A stretch of 64,000 bases of DNA from Splendidivirga corallicola (lineage in GTDB: Bacteria; Bacteroidota; Bacteroidia; Cytophagales; Cyclobacteriaceae). Shown here in pieces: positions 9,238 through 18,411 of the stretch. The translations under genes and the position numbers were made by a program. The number at the start of each line of letters is the position of its first letter. Positions within the stretch are counted from its first letter, which is position 1. Under the pieces are notes generated by a model, which saw only the letters and a program-made list of their open reading frames with translations, had not been told where the DNA came from and did no database searches. Location: contig JAUJEA010000013.1 of the NCBI GenBank assembly GCA_030442035.1, positions 124,001-188,000 of the forward strand. Direction: 5' to 3'.

Positions 9238-9367
9238 TTCGTTCGGGGAGCAAGGAAATTGAGGGATCGAAGGAGCACGCCGCTTAATGATATATGGAAG
9301 CTTTGTAAAAAGCAGATTAGATAGTATTTTTATCATACATCTTAATTGTAACTCAAAGTTTAATATT

Positions 9368-9883
9368 ATGAGGTCGATGCGCTGGTGGATACTTATTTTT
9401 ATTATCTTTCAAATTTCTGGATGCGATCAAAGCTATGATTTGGATGCATCGATAGAAGTTTCAAAGCAACCGGGAGAAAATACGGAAAACCTCGATCTGG
9501 AGACCTTTGTAGATAAAAGCCTGAAAGAAATGTATCCCAAGATTGGGCAATACAAACTCAAAATAGAAGATGACCAGTGTGAGGCGAACTTTAAGATTGG
9601 GGGAAATGACTTTAATGTGAAATTTGGAAAAGGAGGAATCTGGAAAAGAAGTGAAGTCGGTATACGATACGAAAATAAAATTCCCAAAAAAATCCGTAAG
9701 GCCATTCAAAGTTCAGACCTTGATGACTGGTTCCTCGTTGATAAAACCTTGATAGAAACTGCTTCCGAAAAACGATACAAAATCGAATTTCAAAGAGGAG
9801 AGGAGGAATGGGATATTTATTTTAGTGACACCGGAGAAATTTTACAAAGAGAGAAACAAATTAAGAAAACCAAGAATCTTTGA
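9368..9883 (+). CDS. PepSY-like lipoprotein
   Basis: Started at the ATG at 9368, this is a 171-residue lipoprotein (hydrophobic signal ending in QISGC) with an acidic, lysine-rich periplasmic body. The C-terminal half (IPKKIRKAIQSSDLDDWFLVDKT...YKIEFQRGEEEWDIYFSDTGEIL) matches the PepSY-like repeats of Bacteroidota putative beta-lactamase-inhibitor-like proteins. An upstream in-frame ATG at 9287 would place 27 non-signal residues before the signal and is rejected. Function unknown. Confidence 0.65.
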   Translation: MRSMRWWILIFIIFQISGCDQSYDLDASIEVSKQPGENTENLDLETFVDKSLKEMYPKIGQYKLKIEDDQCEANFKIGGNDFNVKFGKGGIWKRSEVGIRYENKIPKKIRKAIQSSDLDDWFLVDKTLIETASEKRYKIEFQRGEEEWDIYFSDTGEILQREKQIKKTKNL

Positions 9884-10170
9884 ACCTCTTATGACCATAT
9901 AGGCTTATAATCTGCTCATCATATTTCTTTAATCATTTTAAATTCAGTACATCCGTACTGATGTTTCCTTTCTTCGATCAATACTACCTACCTTAATAAA
10001 TTAATTTTGCCAGCCTTAAGGACAGCCCTCAGGCGATTTAAGCAAACATGCATTTTTTTGGTCATAGTAAAATTTCAACCTTAGATACCACAGACGGTAA
10101 TTCTAGCACTGGACAAATTTCCCTGAATTATCATAGCCTCTGATTAAACTATCATAAAAAGCCTTCACAA

Positions 10171-12171
10171 ATGACACATAAAGATTTTGATTCGAAAAAA
10201 GAAAAGAGCCATCGATCTGGAGTAAAACAGTTGCCAGAAATAGTTTTCACTAAAAGACGATGGACAATAGGTAGAAAGTTATATTTCGGGTTTGGATTGT
10301 TGCTGTTGATCTTTACAACTTCCTCCCTGATCAACTATTCCCAGCTTTCCCTCATCGGAAACGAGACTGAGGAACTGGTAGAACATGCCATGCCGCTGGA
10401 AAACTATACAAAAGAGTTGGAGTCCACTTTGTTTCGGCAGCAACTAACAGTATCGAAGTACCTGGAATCACCCAATGAGATACAAAAGGATTTGTATCAT
10501 GATCAAAAAAGAAAGTTGAATGAAACATTAATGGAATTACATCATGTAGCAAAAACCAAGGACGAAGTGACTCTTTTGGCGTTGATCGAAAAGAAAATTA
10601 ATGAACTTGAACGTATGGGTGAAGAGGCGATGCAATTGGAAGATGATCTCTGGAAGCAACATAATCTTATTGAAGAGGACTTAGACCTATTTAAGAAGCT
10701 TTTAAATACAGAACTAAAACCTTATATACCTGTCTTTAGTGGTAATCGAACAAGATTTAAGGAAGCTATTTTGAACCTGGAGATTTATATTGCTGCAATA
10801 GATGCCGGGTTGTTTGAATATTTGTTTTCTGGTAGTGAGGAATCTAAAGTTGAATTTATATCAGCCGTTCAGCATGTAGATCAATGGAAAGAAACATTAG
10901 AAAAAACCGTCAAGACCCAAACTGAAATAGATTGGGTAAGGAAAATGGATGATCTCCTGAATAAGATTGAAAAAGCTGAAAAGATCTTAATTGAGGATTT
11001 TGAAAGAAGCCACGCGGATCTTGCTCAAATAGAGAAGTCAACTGACTCGCTTTATAAATATATGGGTGAAAAAATGGTAGACTATGCAGATGATTTGATC
11101 GCTGAAGATTCCAAAAATATCAAAGCGGCTATTTCTTATGCTGATTTTTTGTTACTGATTTTCACATCCACAGGATTTATTCTATCCTCTTTCATCGCGC
11201 ATCGTACTACCGAGAATATTAAAAACCCCATAGTTCAATTGAATAAGGTGTTTACCAGAATGTGTCGTGGAGAATTGCCCGAAACAACTGGCGTGAAAAG
11301 TAATGATGAGATCGGAGATATGAGTGATTCAGCGGAAGTACTGATAGAAGGCCTGAAAAATACTGCATCATTCGCTGAAAATGTAGGCAATGGACAGCTT
11401 GATGAGGAATTTACCACTTTAGGTGATAAAGATATATTAGGAAAATCGTTGCTTGCCATGAGAGATAAGCTTAAAAAGACCGCAAAAGAAGATAAACGGA
11501 GGGAATGGAGTGCAGAAGGTCTGGCAAGATTTGCTGAAATTTTAAGATCAAATCAGGAAGATCTCCATACGCTTTCATACAATATTGTAGTGAATTTTGT
11601 CAAGTATTTCGATGCCAATCAGGGAGCGTTTTTCATACTGAATGATGACAATCCGGCAAAAGTACATTTGGAATTGACGGCTTGCTATGCATGGGGAAGT
11701 AAAAAATTTATTGAAAGTACAATAGAAAAAGGACAGGGGCTTGTTGGCCAATGCTGGTTAGAGCAAGAAACAATATATATAACAGAGGTACCGGCAGAAT
11801 ATGCTAAAATAACTTCCGGATTGGGAGAAGCCACTCCAAGATGTGTTCTGATTTTACCATTGAAATTAAATGACGAGATACACGGAGTAATTGAACTAAC
11901 TTTTTTTGAAAAACTGGAAAAGTATGAGATCGAGCTGGCTGAAAAATTAGCAGAAGGCATAGCATCTACGATCTCCAGTGTAAAAAACAATGAAAGAACC
12001 CGAAGCTTGTTGAAGGAAACACAACAACAAGCGGAGGAACTAAGAGCAACGGAGGAAGAAATACGTCAAAATTCAGAGGAACTTCTGGCAACCCAGGAAG
12101 AATTGGTCAGACAAAAGCGTGAGATGGAAGAAACCCTGCATAACTTAAAACGGAAATATGGTGAAGCTTAA
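10171..12171 (+). CDS. Membrane sensor: periplasmic helical domain, HAMP, GAF, C-terminal coiled coil, no output domain
   Basis: A 666-residue protein. A basic cytoplasmic N-terminus (1-33) leads to TM1 (about 36-57), a long helical periplasmic sensor (about 60-318), TM2 (about 323-342), a HAMP linker (about 345-395), a connecting helix, a GAF domain (about 465-605, with GQGLVGQCWLEQETIYITEVP and CVLILPLKLNDEIHGVIEL) and a heptad coiled coil rich in EELRATEEE/EELLATQEEL. That coiled coil usually leads into PAS/histidine-kinase modules, but the protein stops there. It could signal through a separate partner; the histidine kinase 665 bp away is convergent, not in the same operon. Confidence 0.85.
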   Translation: MTHKDFDSKKEKSHRSGVKQLPEIVFTKRRWTIGRKLYFGFGLLLLIFTTSSLINYSQLSLIGNETEELVEHAMPLENYTKELESTLFRQQLTVSKYLESPNEIQKDLYHDQKRKLNETLMELHHVAKTKDEVTLLALIEKKINELERMGEEAMQLEDDLWKQHNLIEEDLDLFKKLLNTELKPYIPVFSGNRTRFKEAILNLEIYIAAIDAGLFEYLFSGSEESKVEFISAVQHVDQWKETLEKTVKTQTEIDWVRKMDDLLNKIEKAEKILIEDFERSHADLAQIEKSTDSLYKYMGEKMVDYADDLIAEDSKNIKAAISYADFLLLIFTSTGFILSSFIAHRTTENIKNPIVQLNKVFTRMCRGELPETTGVKSNDEIGDMSDSAEVLIEGLKNTASFAENVGNGQLDEEFTTLGDKDILGKSLLAMRDKLKKTAKEDKRREWSAEGLARFAEILRSNQEDLHTLSYNIVVNFVKYFDANQGAFFILNDDNPAKVHLELTACYAWGSKKFIESTIEKGQGLVGQCWLEQETIYITEVPAEYAKITSGLGEATPRCVLILPLKLNDEIHGVIELTFFEKLEKYEIELAEKLAEGIASTISSVKNNERTRSLLKETQQQAEELRATEEEIRQNSEELLATQEELVRQKREMEETLHNLKRKYGEA

Positions 12172-12835
12172 CTGAATTTCTAGGTGTTTTACGCTTTAAA
12201 AATGGAATTAAAAGGTTAGGTTCGTCAACAGCCAGTATTATATTCGGCGCTAACAGTGTGAAATCAATAACAGATCCCTTTTTAGAGGGGCTTCGGGATT
12301 GATACTATTTAGTTTCGGTCCTGAAAAAAGTATCATTTGATATTGTTAGAAAAGCTCATTGCTTTGTTTAGGCGAGATTTTAGATAAAAGACTCAAGATT
12401 GCTGTGGCTTTTTTCTTTCTTCAGAGAAATAAAACGACCAGCTTTGCAGGCTTTTCATGGATCAAGCAATATTTCCAGGGAGTGATTTCACTAATCAGGT
12501 AATTCTAACGTACAACTTTTGGAAAGTTTCAAACTTTCCAAAAGTTAGCCACCTGCTTATGAGCAAATTCAGATTAAATGTTTGATTCAGTTATTGACAG
12601 CTCCGGTTCATTGAAGTTGGACTATGGAGGGTTACCCCCCAGGTTTTCCGCTTGATCCCTTTTAATCGAATGGATCAAGAAGCTTTCAAAGTTTGTGAGA
12701 TAGGATAAAGTAAAAAAGATAATGATATTAATTTTACGAGAGCAAGGTTTAATTGCCGGGCTTAAATCTATATGTTATTAGTCTTAATACTAAATTCTTG
12801 CTACTTATTACTGTAGCGAGGGTTTTTTAGGGAGA
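12172..12835. other. 664-bp non-coding stretch between convergent genes
   Basis: No reading frame with coding character was recognised. It is long for the gap between two convergent genes and holds a 33-bp perfect palindrome in its middle. It may be the eroded remains of a lost gene, but I could identify no homology in either strand. Confidence 0.5.
12514..12546. repeat. 33-bp perfect palindrome
   Basis: AACTTTTGGAAAGTTT (12514-12529) and its exact reverse complement (12531-12546) flank a single C. It is 340 bp from one flanking stop codon and 290 bp from the other, and lacks a T tract, so it is not a simple terminator of either gene. Candidate protein-binding site, mobile-element relic or cruciform. 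Confidence 0.9.
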
Positions 12836-14407
12836 TTATTTAACAACGGATGTAGCATCTTCATGCTGCACTATCGGTAAAATTACCTTAAACTCTGTAA
12901 AAATATTCTCCTTTGTGGTAAATGAAATTACTCCGTTTAAAGCTTTTGCTGCTTTTTGTGCTATATATAGTCCCAGCCCGTTTCCTCTGGAATTTTCGTT
13001 TCCAACAAAGAACATTTCCCAGATCTTGTGTTGCACGTTTGACTTAATTCCGACACCATTGTCCCGTATGCTCATGGCTATATGGGAATTTTCCCTCCTG
13101 ATCTTAACACCAACCTCAGGTTGGATTCCATCTTCCAACGAACAGTAGAAAAGAGCATTTTCAACCAGATTCTTTAGAATTATTTCTACCAATGTCGGAA
13201 TTGAATCAATGCTGCTTTCCTTGGAAACCTTGAAATTGAAAGAGATTTTGTGTTTCTCAATAAAATCATGGAAGTGCTGCTTTACCTTTTGTATTTGTGT
13301 ATTGAAATCCACATTTGAATAATCAGATGGATGATTTATTTGACTAACCATCATGAGCTTTTGAAGCATTCTGTCCATATCAATAGCTGTTTGTGAGGTC
13401 TTTTCAAACAGCTCCCAGGATTTATTATCCAAAGTGAGCTTAGCTATATTAGATAGTCCGATGATGGACGTTAGCGGGCGTTTGAGATCATGTGAGGATT
13501 TGTAAAGGAAAGTGTCCAGTTCTTCATTGGTGGCTCTTAGTGATTCAGTTTTCTGTGCAACCAAATCTTCCAGATGTTCATTTATACTCCTGATCTCCTC
13601 ATTGGCTTTAGCTAAGGCTATTTGTTGTTTTCTGAACTTTCTTGCCAGGAATATGGAAAACAATGTAAGTAATCCAAGTCCGGTTACAATGAGAAGTACA
13701 GCTAATATTTTCATCTGAAAAGCCTTTTGGTCCTTTAATCTTTGGCGCTCGCTGTAAGTAAGTTGGTCTTCCAATACATCAATGTCGTGTAGCTCTTTCT
13801 TCAATGAATCAAGCGTGATTTTATAGCCGGCCTGATTTTGAAGAAATTTCTTCTCGTTTAGTATCAATGCTTTTTCCAATGTCTCCAAGTCGGTCAATAT
13901 CTTCGTTTTTTCTTGAGCCGTAAGATCACCTGCTTCCTGAGAGAATTTCTTATTCATTATTTCTAATTTCTTCTCAAACTCCAGGATTAGCATGACCAAA
14001 TCCTTTTCCTCTTTCAAAGCCCGATCTATTAACAAGATGATATCACTTTTGACAGAAGACGAATCTCTTATCCTTCCGTTCAATACTTCGGGAACTTGTT
14101 TAGTCAGTGAATCCTCCGTTTCATTTACCAGTTGATAAAGCTTTAGATCCAATTTTTCTTTAATAGTGTCATGAACCTTTTCCATTTCCAGACTTTTGAT
14201 AAAGGCATAAAACGCTTCTATCGATTTAATCGAATCCAGTGTGTCAAGGTTGGTATTTTCAGGCTTGTGAATATTGTCCTCTGTTGGAATAGTTTTGACT
14301 TGCGCCGGACTTAATATAATGTGCTTTGCTATGGATTGATGCGATAATTCTAACAATAACAAAAAAATAACAATCCATTTGATTGTTGCAATGTTCCCAA
14401 ATTTCAT
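12836..14407 (-). CDS. Membrane sensor histidine kinase
   Basis: A 523-residue kinase: N-terminal signal/anchor (about 8-27), a largely helical extracytoplasmic domain (about 40-225), one TM segment (about 231-253), a coiled coil, a HisKA dimerisation domain with the H box SSHDLKRPLTSIIG, and a HATPase domain with N box (KNLVENALFYC), G1 (IRDNGVGI) and G2 (GNGLGLYIA). All catalytic boxes look intact. No response regulator gene is adjacent, so it is an orphan kinase here. It is the last of three minus-strand genes (LysM protein, dodecin, kinase) but 410 bp separates it from dodecin, so it probably has its own promoter. Confidence 0.9.
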   Translation of the reverse strand: MKFGNIATIKWIVIFLLLLELSHQSIAKHIILSPAQVKTIPTEDNIHKPENTNLDTLDSIKSIEAFYAFIKSLEMEKVHDTIKEKLDLKLYQLVNETEDSLTKQVPEVLNGRIRDSSSVKSDIILLIDRALKEEKDLVMLILEFEKKLEIMNKKFSQEAGDLTAQEKTKILTDLETLEKALILNEKKFLQNQAGYKITLDSLKKELHDIDVLEDQLTYSERQRLKDQKAFQMKILAVLLIVTGLGLLTLFSIFLARKFRKQQIALAKANEEIRSINEHLEDLVAQKTESLRATNEELDTFLYKSSHDLKRPLTSIIGLSNIAKLTLDNKSWELFEKTSQTAIDMDRMLQKLMMVSQINHPSDYSNVDFNTQIQKVKQHFHDFIEKHKISFNFKVSKESSIDSIPTLVEIILKNLVENALFYCSLEDGIQPEVGVKIRRENSHIAMSIRDNGVGIKSNVQHKIWEMFFVGNENSRGNGLGLYIAQKAAKALNGVISFTTKENIFTEFKVILPIVQHEDATSVVK

Positions 14408-14441
14408 TTTTTCTTTCCCTTTTAATTTCTATTTGCTGCCC

Positions 14442-14481
14442 GTGTTAACATCACCATAGATAGGGTCTATGGTGATAACAC
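14442..14481. promoter_or_regulatory. Long imperfect hairpin upstream of the histidine kinase
   Basis: ATCACCATAGA (14450-14460) pairs with TCTATGGTGAT (14466-14476) around a 5-nt loop. Outer arms GTGTT and AACAC (14442-14446 and 14477-14481) extend it with a 3-nt bulge. It lies 35 bp upstream of the kinase start codon and is either an operator or a 5' leader structure. Confidence 0.5.
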
Positions 14482-14721
14482 TCCTCACATGACAGATCAA
14501 ACTTATTCTCAGCGATCGCCCTTGGGCGACCCTTTTGCATTTTTGTGTTCTCCGGTATTTTCAGGACCATTGGAACAGGCCTGATATTTTACCAAAAAAT
14601 TTGATTTTGTGTTAATTCATTAAAAAATATTCTGCAAATCTATTAAAAGCATTAACTCAACCAATAAATCTGTATATCAAAGTATTCTGTAATCAGGATA
14701 AAAAATATAATAGGCTGCAAA

Positions 14722-14795
14722 GTTAACCTATCATTTTCATGATTGTGTCGCTGATATGACAGGTTAATAGGTTAACCTGTCATTTTACTAATTGT
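14722..14795. repeat. Three copies of a TTAACCTRTCA motif, two direct and one inverted
   Basis: A 25-bp sequence at 14722-14746 recurs at 14771-14795 with 21 of 25 matches. An inverted copy of its core (TGACAGGTTAA, 14757-14767) forms an 11-bp stem with TTAACCTGTCA (14772-14782) around a 4-nt loop, extended by one A-T pair. The group lies 22 bp beyond the dodecin stop codon, in the 410-bp gap before the kinase. The arrangement suggests a repeated binding site; it lacks a T tract in the minus direction. Confidence 0.8.
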
Positions 14796-14817
14796 ATAGA
14801 TCGGATAGTTCTTTATC

Positions 14818-15018
14818 TTAATTCACCTCAAAAGAAACTTTTAGTGTTACTCTATATTCATCCACTTGGCCATCCTTCACGGTTACACTTTGTGATTGGA
14901 CAAAAGCAGATCGTATGTTCTTCACTGATTCCGAAGCTTTTTTAATGCCCTTTGAAGTGGCATCTTCCCAACTCTTATCCGAATTGGACATGATCTCTAA
15001 TACTTTTAATACTGCCAT
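14818..15018 (-). CDS. Dodecin family flavin-binding protein
   Basis: A 66-residue protein with the whole dodecin pattern: short first strand (VLKVLEIMSNS), the SWEDATSKGIKKASESVKNIRSA helix with conserved Trp17, then two strands containing VKDGQVDEYRVTLKVSFEV. Dodecins form hollow dodecamers that store or buffer flavins in the cytoplasm. It follows the BON/LysM protein gene by 89 bp on the same strand. Confidence 0.93.
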   Translation of the reverse strand: MAVLKVLEIMSNSDKSWEDATSKGIKKASESVKNIRSAFVQSQSVTVKDGQVDEYRVTLKVSFEVN

Positions 15019-15107
15019 GATATTTAGTTTTTGGTTAGCATTTAATCGTTCATCATTTAATTTTGGGACGACTTTACAGTCAAGACTCTTTACCTGGTTT
15101 CCAGGTA

Positions 15108-15488
15108 TTACAGGTTGGGAATGACAAGTTCCTGATCAGGATGGATAAGATCCGGATTTTTCAGTACGTCTCTGTTCGCTTCAAATATTTCCTTGTACTT
15201 CATGGCGTCTTTGTAATAGTGCTTGGCAATTTTACCTAGAGTCTCACCTTTTTGCACAACATGTCTGTGATAGACGGAAGCATCAGTCACTTTAATGTCG
15301 GCCTGAATATCAGAGGCAAATTCACCTCCTATTTCTTTGATTTTGTCCCACAATAAGTTCTTTTCATATTGTGTTTTGGTAGTGCCTCCAATTTTCAATA
15401 CATTGTTCTCTTCTTCCACATACCCATCCTTCACGTTGAGTTTCAGACCGAGATCAAGCACCGGTTGGTATTTTTGCTTTATTGACAT
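15108..15488 (-). CDS. BON/LysM protein, Kbp (YgaU)-like
   Basis: A 126-residue protein without a signal peptide. Residues about 10-68 resemble a shortened BON domain (LNVKDGYVEEENNVLKIGGTTKTQYEKNLLWDKIKEIGG) and residues 75-124 are a clear LysM domain (HVVQKGETLGKIAKHYYKDAMKYKEIFEANRDVLKNPDLIHPDQELVIP). This is the architecture of E. coli YgaU/Kbp, a cytoplasmic potassium-binding protein of about 149 residues. It lies upstream of dodecin on the same strand; both are small general stress-type proteins, so joint expression is plausible. Confidence 0.85.
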   Translation of the reverse strand: MSIKQKYQPVLDLGLKLNVKDGYVEEENNVLKIGGTTKTQYEKNLLWDKIKEIGGEFASDIQADIKVTDASVYHRHVVQKGETLGKIAKHYYKDAMKYKEIFEANRDVLKNPDLIHPDQELVIPNL

Positions 15489-15784
15489 ATTTGTTATGTG
15501 TTTAGTTGAATTGTTGGAAAGCTAAATAAAATAGCCTTACCGTTTGGAGGAAGACGATCAACCCCGAAAATAACTCGATGAGTCTATGACAAGGCCCGGT
15601 AGAAAATTTCCTGAAATACAAAGGGCGGCGGCGTGCGATCAAACAATTGGGGTATTATCTATCTTGTACCAATCATAATTTGTGAAGTGTCTTTATCCAA
15701 AATCCATACAAGCGAATTTTCAATCATCTTGATTTGAGTGTCCTGCCATAGCCGAGTTGGCAGGGACTTGGAGTAGGAGGCATT
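15489..15784. other. Divergent intergenic region, 296 bp
   Basis: This region separates the minus-strand LysM gene from the plus-strand DUF6090-like gene. I see no gene and no convincing palindrome; promoters of both neighbours must lie here. Confidence 0.5.
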
Positions 15785-16519
15785 TTGCCAAAAATTAATT
15801 TTCCCTATTTTAGTTGTTTTATCTTAAATCCTAAGATCTTGAAAATATTCGGGAATAAAATCAATTGGCTTTCTCACTTTATTGAACTTGTTGTTGTCAT
15901 CATTGGGATCACTGTCGCTTTTACTATTAATAAATGGTCGGAATCCAGGGGAGAAAAGGAACTGGAGGTTTCCATATTAAAATCACTTCAGAGCGAACTT
16001 CAGAAGGACATTGATGTCTATAAAGATCATCAGATACCAAGGAATAAACTCAATGCCGGTTATATAGAAGGACTCAGTAGTATTATAGATTCCAACGATT
16101 TGGAACATGATTCTCTATATTTTTATCTGGATCGATTCATGAGATTCAATAATTGGAGGATTACCAGGAGTACCTATGAGTCTCTCAAATCCACGAATCG
16201 TATGGACATTATTTCCAATTTTGAGCTGAAGAAAAACGTGATTGCGTTATACGAACATCGTTCAGGACAAAACGATTTTGTGATTGATCTCAACAAGAAT
16301 TTTCTCACCAAAATGCAAGACTACCTGATCAAGAACTCAAGCTTGTATTTCCAGGAGAATACAACTGATCTCGCTTTTCTGAGAGACAGGGAATTCAGAA
16401 ATTTATTAGCTAATTGGTTGAATTTGACAAAAGGAAAAATCAAAGAATTTGAAATAACCCTGGAAGCTTGTGAACAATTACATCAAGCGGTCACAGCAGA
16501 AATCCAACGCCATGAATAA
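15785..16519 (+). CDS. DUF6090-like single-pass membrane protein
   Basis: A protein of up to 244 residues with one membrane segment (about 30-52, LSHFIELVVVIIGITVAFTINKW) followed by a helical, charged domain. The layout, TM then NKWSESRGEKELE, matches DUF6090-type proteins common in Bacteroidota, of unknown function. No ATG exists before the TM in this frame: the TTG at 15785 is the first possible start, and another TTG at 15839 is an alternative, so the N-terminus is uncertain. Confidence 0.65.
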   Translation: MPKINFPYFSCFILNPKILKIFGNKINWLSHFIELVVVIIGITVAFTINKWSESRGEKELEVSILKSLQSELQKDIDVYKDHQIPRNKLNAGYIEGLSSIIDSNDLEHDSLYFYLDRFMRFNNWRITRSTYESLKSTNRMDIISNFELKKNVIALYEHRSGQNDFVIDLNKNFLTKMQDYLIKNSSLYFQENTTDLAFLRDREFRNLLANWLNLTKGKIKEFEITLEACEQLHQAVTAEIQRHE

Positions 16520-16574
16520 TCTTCGGTTGCCTGGAATGCAAAATTAGAAATGGTAAAACCCGTTGTTAATTCCA

Positions 16575-17543
16575 TCATCGTTTATAGCGATCTTTATACT
16601 GAAGTGGGGACAGACCGGTAAAATGTTTGAAGACCTTTCTTAAAGAAGGTATATCATTGTATCCCAATCCATAGGCAATTTCATCAAAGCGCTTATCTGT
16701 GGTTTCGAGCATGTCCTTTATCTTTTCCACTTGCATTCTTTGAATATACTTTAAAGGGGATTCGCCGGTAGCCTTTTTGAATCTCCTCAAAAAAGTGCTA
16801 TGGCTCATATTGGCTCTCTCAGCCAGTTGTCCCACAGTAATGAATTTGTTATGACTTTGGAGATATTCCTGTGTCTCCATGATGATCTTATCATCATGCT
16901 GCATTTGTGGTGTGAACATGGCATAGTGATTTTGTGGAGGTTTATTAAAATCAATCAATAACATTTTGGAGGTCATGATCGCTGTCTCCTTACCACAATA
17001 TTTTTCTACGAGATAAAGCACCAAATTGATGAAAGAAGTGGCTCCGCCACAGGTATAAAGCTTACCATTGTCCACAATTATTTTATCATCCATGAGCTCA
17101 ACCTCCGGAAACATTTGTTGGAAGGTTTTAGTCAGAAACCAATGAGTGGTTGCCTTTTTCTGATTCAGCAGACCTGTTGCAGCCAGCAGAAATGCTCCGG
17201 TGCACATGGTGGCTATTTCAGTTCCCTGCTGATGCAATCTTCTGATATGTTCAACACAATGTTTATTGACTTCAATTTTTTCCTTCACATCGAATTCCAG
17301 AGCCGGCAAGAGTAATACATCTGTTTTATCCAAATTCTCAATGGATCTTTCACAATGTATGGCATAACCATCCTGCGTTTGAACGGTGGTTCCCAAACTC
17401 GAAACCAGTTCCACATGGAAGAATGGTTTATCTTCTCCCGTCAATTGCTGATGTATAACTCCTGATTTCTTTAACAACTCCAGTGCACCAATAGGGGCAA
17501 TAGTAGTGCAATCGTTTAATAAGAGTACTGATACTGATTTCAT
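16575..17543 (-). CDS. GlxA-type transcriptional regulator (DJ-1/PfpI + AraC)
   Basis: A 322-residue regulator with an N-terminal DJ-1/PfpI class I amidotransferase-like domain (1-190), including the nucleophile-elbow-like MCTGAFLLAATGLL segment with Cys, and two C-terminal AraC helix-turn-helix motifs (about 225-320, ending ..GYNDIPSLRKVFKHFTGLSPLQYKDRYKR). Such proteins are one-component regulators that sense small molecules. It is divergent from the monooxygenase-like gene at 17849 and may control it. Confidence 0.88.
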   Translation of the reverse strand: MKSVSVLLLNDCTTIAPIGALELLKKSGVIHQQLTGEDKPFFHVELVSSLGTTVQTQDGYAIHCERSIENLDKTDVLLLPALEFDVKEKIEVNKHCVEHIRRLHQQGTEIATMCTGAFLLAATGLLNQKKATTHWFLTKTFQQMFPEVELMDDKIIVDNGKLYTCGGATSFINLVLYLVEKYCGKETAIMTSKMLLIDFNKPPQNHYAMFTPQMQHDDKIIMETQEYLQSHNKFITVGQLAERANMSHSTFLRRFKKATGESPLKYIQRMQVEKIKDMLETTDKRFDEIAYGLGYNDIPSLRKVFKHFTGLSPLQYKDRYKR

Positions 17544-17848
17544 TGGACCGGAATCGGTTTACACGTTTTTTAAAGAACAATAGTTTAGGGCTCTGCTTTG
17601 AGTGCTAAACGATCAGTTATATCTACAAATTACAAATGAAGACAAAGTATCAATAAAGACTGGATTCGAACTTATGAACTTCAACATCCCCAAGTACTCA
17701 CGCTTTTGATAAAAATGCCATTCAATTATGAAGGAAATACCTCTGTTGAGGTTTGTTTTCGCTGGTTAAATTTGATTAAAAAAATTGAGGTAAAAAAGTG
17801 AGCCATTAATTTAGCTTCAAAGAAAATTCATTATTAACAACCTAAGTT
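17544..17848. other. Divergent intergenic region, 305 bp
   Basis: No gene is visible here. The region must contain the promoters of the GlxA-type regulator and of the ABM-domain gene; a good candidate for the latter is listed at 17785-17814. Confidence 0.5.
17785..17814 (+). promoter_or_regulatory. Candidate Bacteroidota-type promoter for the ABM-domain gene
   Basis: TTG at 17785-17787, a 19-bp spacer, then TAATTTAG at 17807-17814, one mismatch from TAnnTTTG. This is the standard -33/-7 arrangement in the phylum and lies 35 bp upstream of the ATG at 17849. Confidence 0.4.
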
Positions 17849-18151
17849 ATGAGCAAGTCATTTATAGTTATCACCAAAACACATTTCGAGCCGGAAATGA
17901 AAGAAACCGTGTTAAGTTTGGCCGAACGATCGTTACCAATATTTAAAGAGCAAACCGGGCTTTTGGATATTTACATGTTCGGTTCTGAGGATGGTTCCCA
18001 TACAGGAACCTTTTTTGTCTGGAAAGATAAAGCATCACACGAGGCGTGTATGCAATCTCCTGATTTCAATGATATGAATCCCGAATGGGAAGCATTATTC
18101 TCGTCAGGGAAAGCCAGGTTTGAGTTGATCACCTATGATAGTTTGTGGTAG
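17849..18151 (+). CDS. Antibiotic biosynthesis monooxygenase (ABM)-domain protein
   Basis: A 100-residue dimeric alpha+beta barrel (ABM) protein: strand SKSFIVITKTHFEP, helix, GLLDIYMFGSEDGSHTGTFFVWKDKASHEACMQSPDF, then FELITYDSLW. Relatives include putative quinol monooxygenases and haem-degrading enzymes; substrate cannot be assigned. It lies divergent from a GlxA-type regulator. Confidence 0.75.
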   Translation: MSKSFIVITKTHFEPEMKETVLSLAERSLPIFKEQTGLLDIYMFGSEDGSHTGTFFVWKDKASHEACMQSPDFNDMNPEWEALFSSGKARFELITYDSLW

Positions 18152-18411
18152 TTGAGAGTTTCTTCCAATGAGGGAAGATGCCACCTGGATGTTGATTAAC
18201 TTAAACACTTGAATCACTTATATTTTTCACAATTACTATTTACAAATCAGTGCCGTTTAGTTTAGAGGAAAATCACAAAGCATTCAGGTGTCAGCCTTTA
18301 TGATGTTTTTAGCCTGCCAAAAGATTTTCTGATACCTGAAACCTGATATCTAAAGGCTTAACTTAATGGCATTAATTTATAAATAAACTCTTCTCAATTA
18401 AAAAGATAACC

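Noticed and set aside
17661-17690. TGGATTCGAAC, like a minus-strand tRNA T-arm
   Set aside because: The flanking bases do not form a T-stem, and no anticodon or acceptor stem can be built around it.
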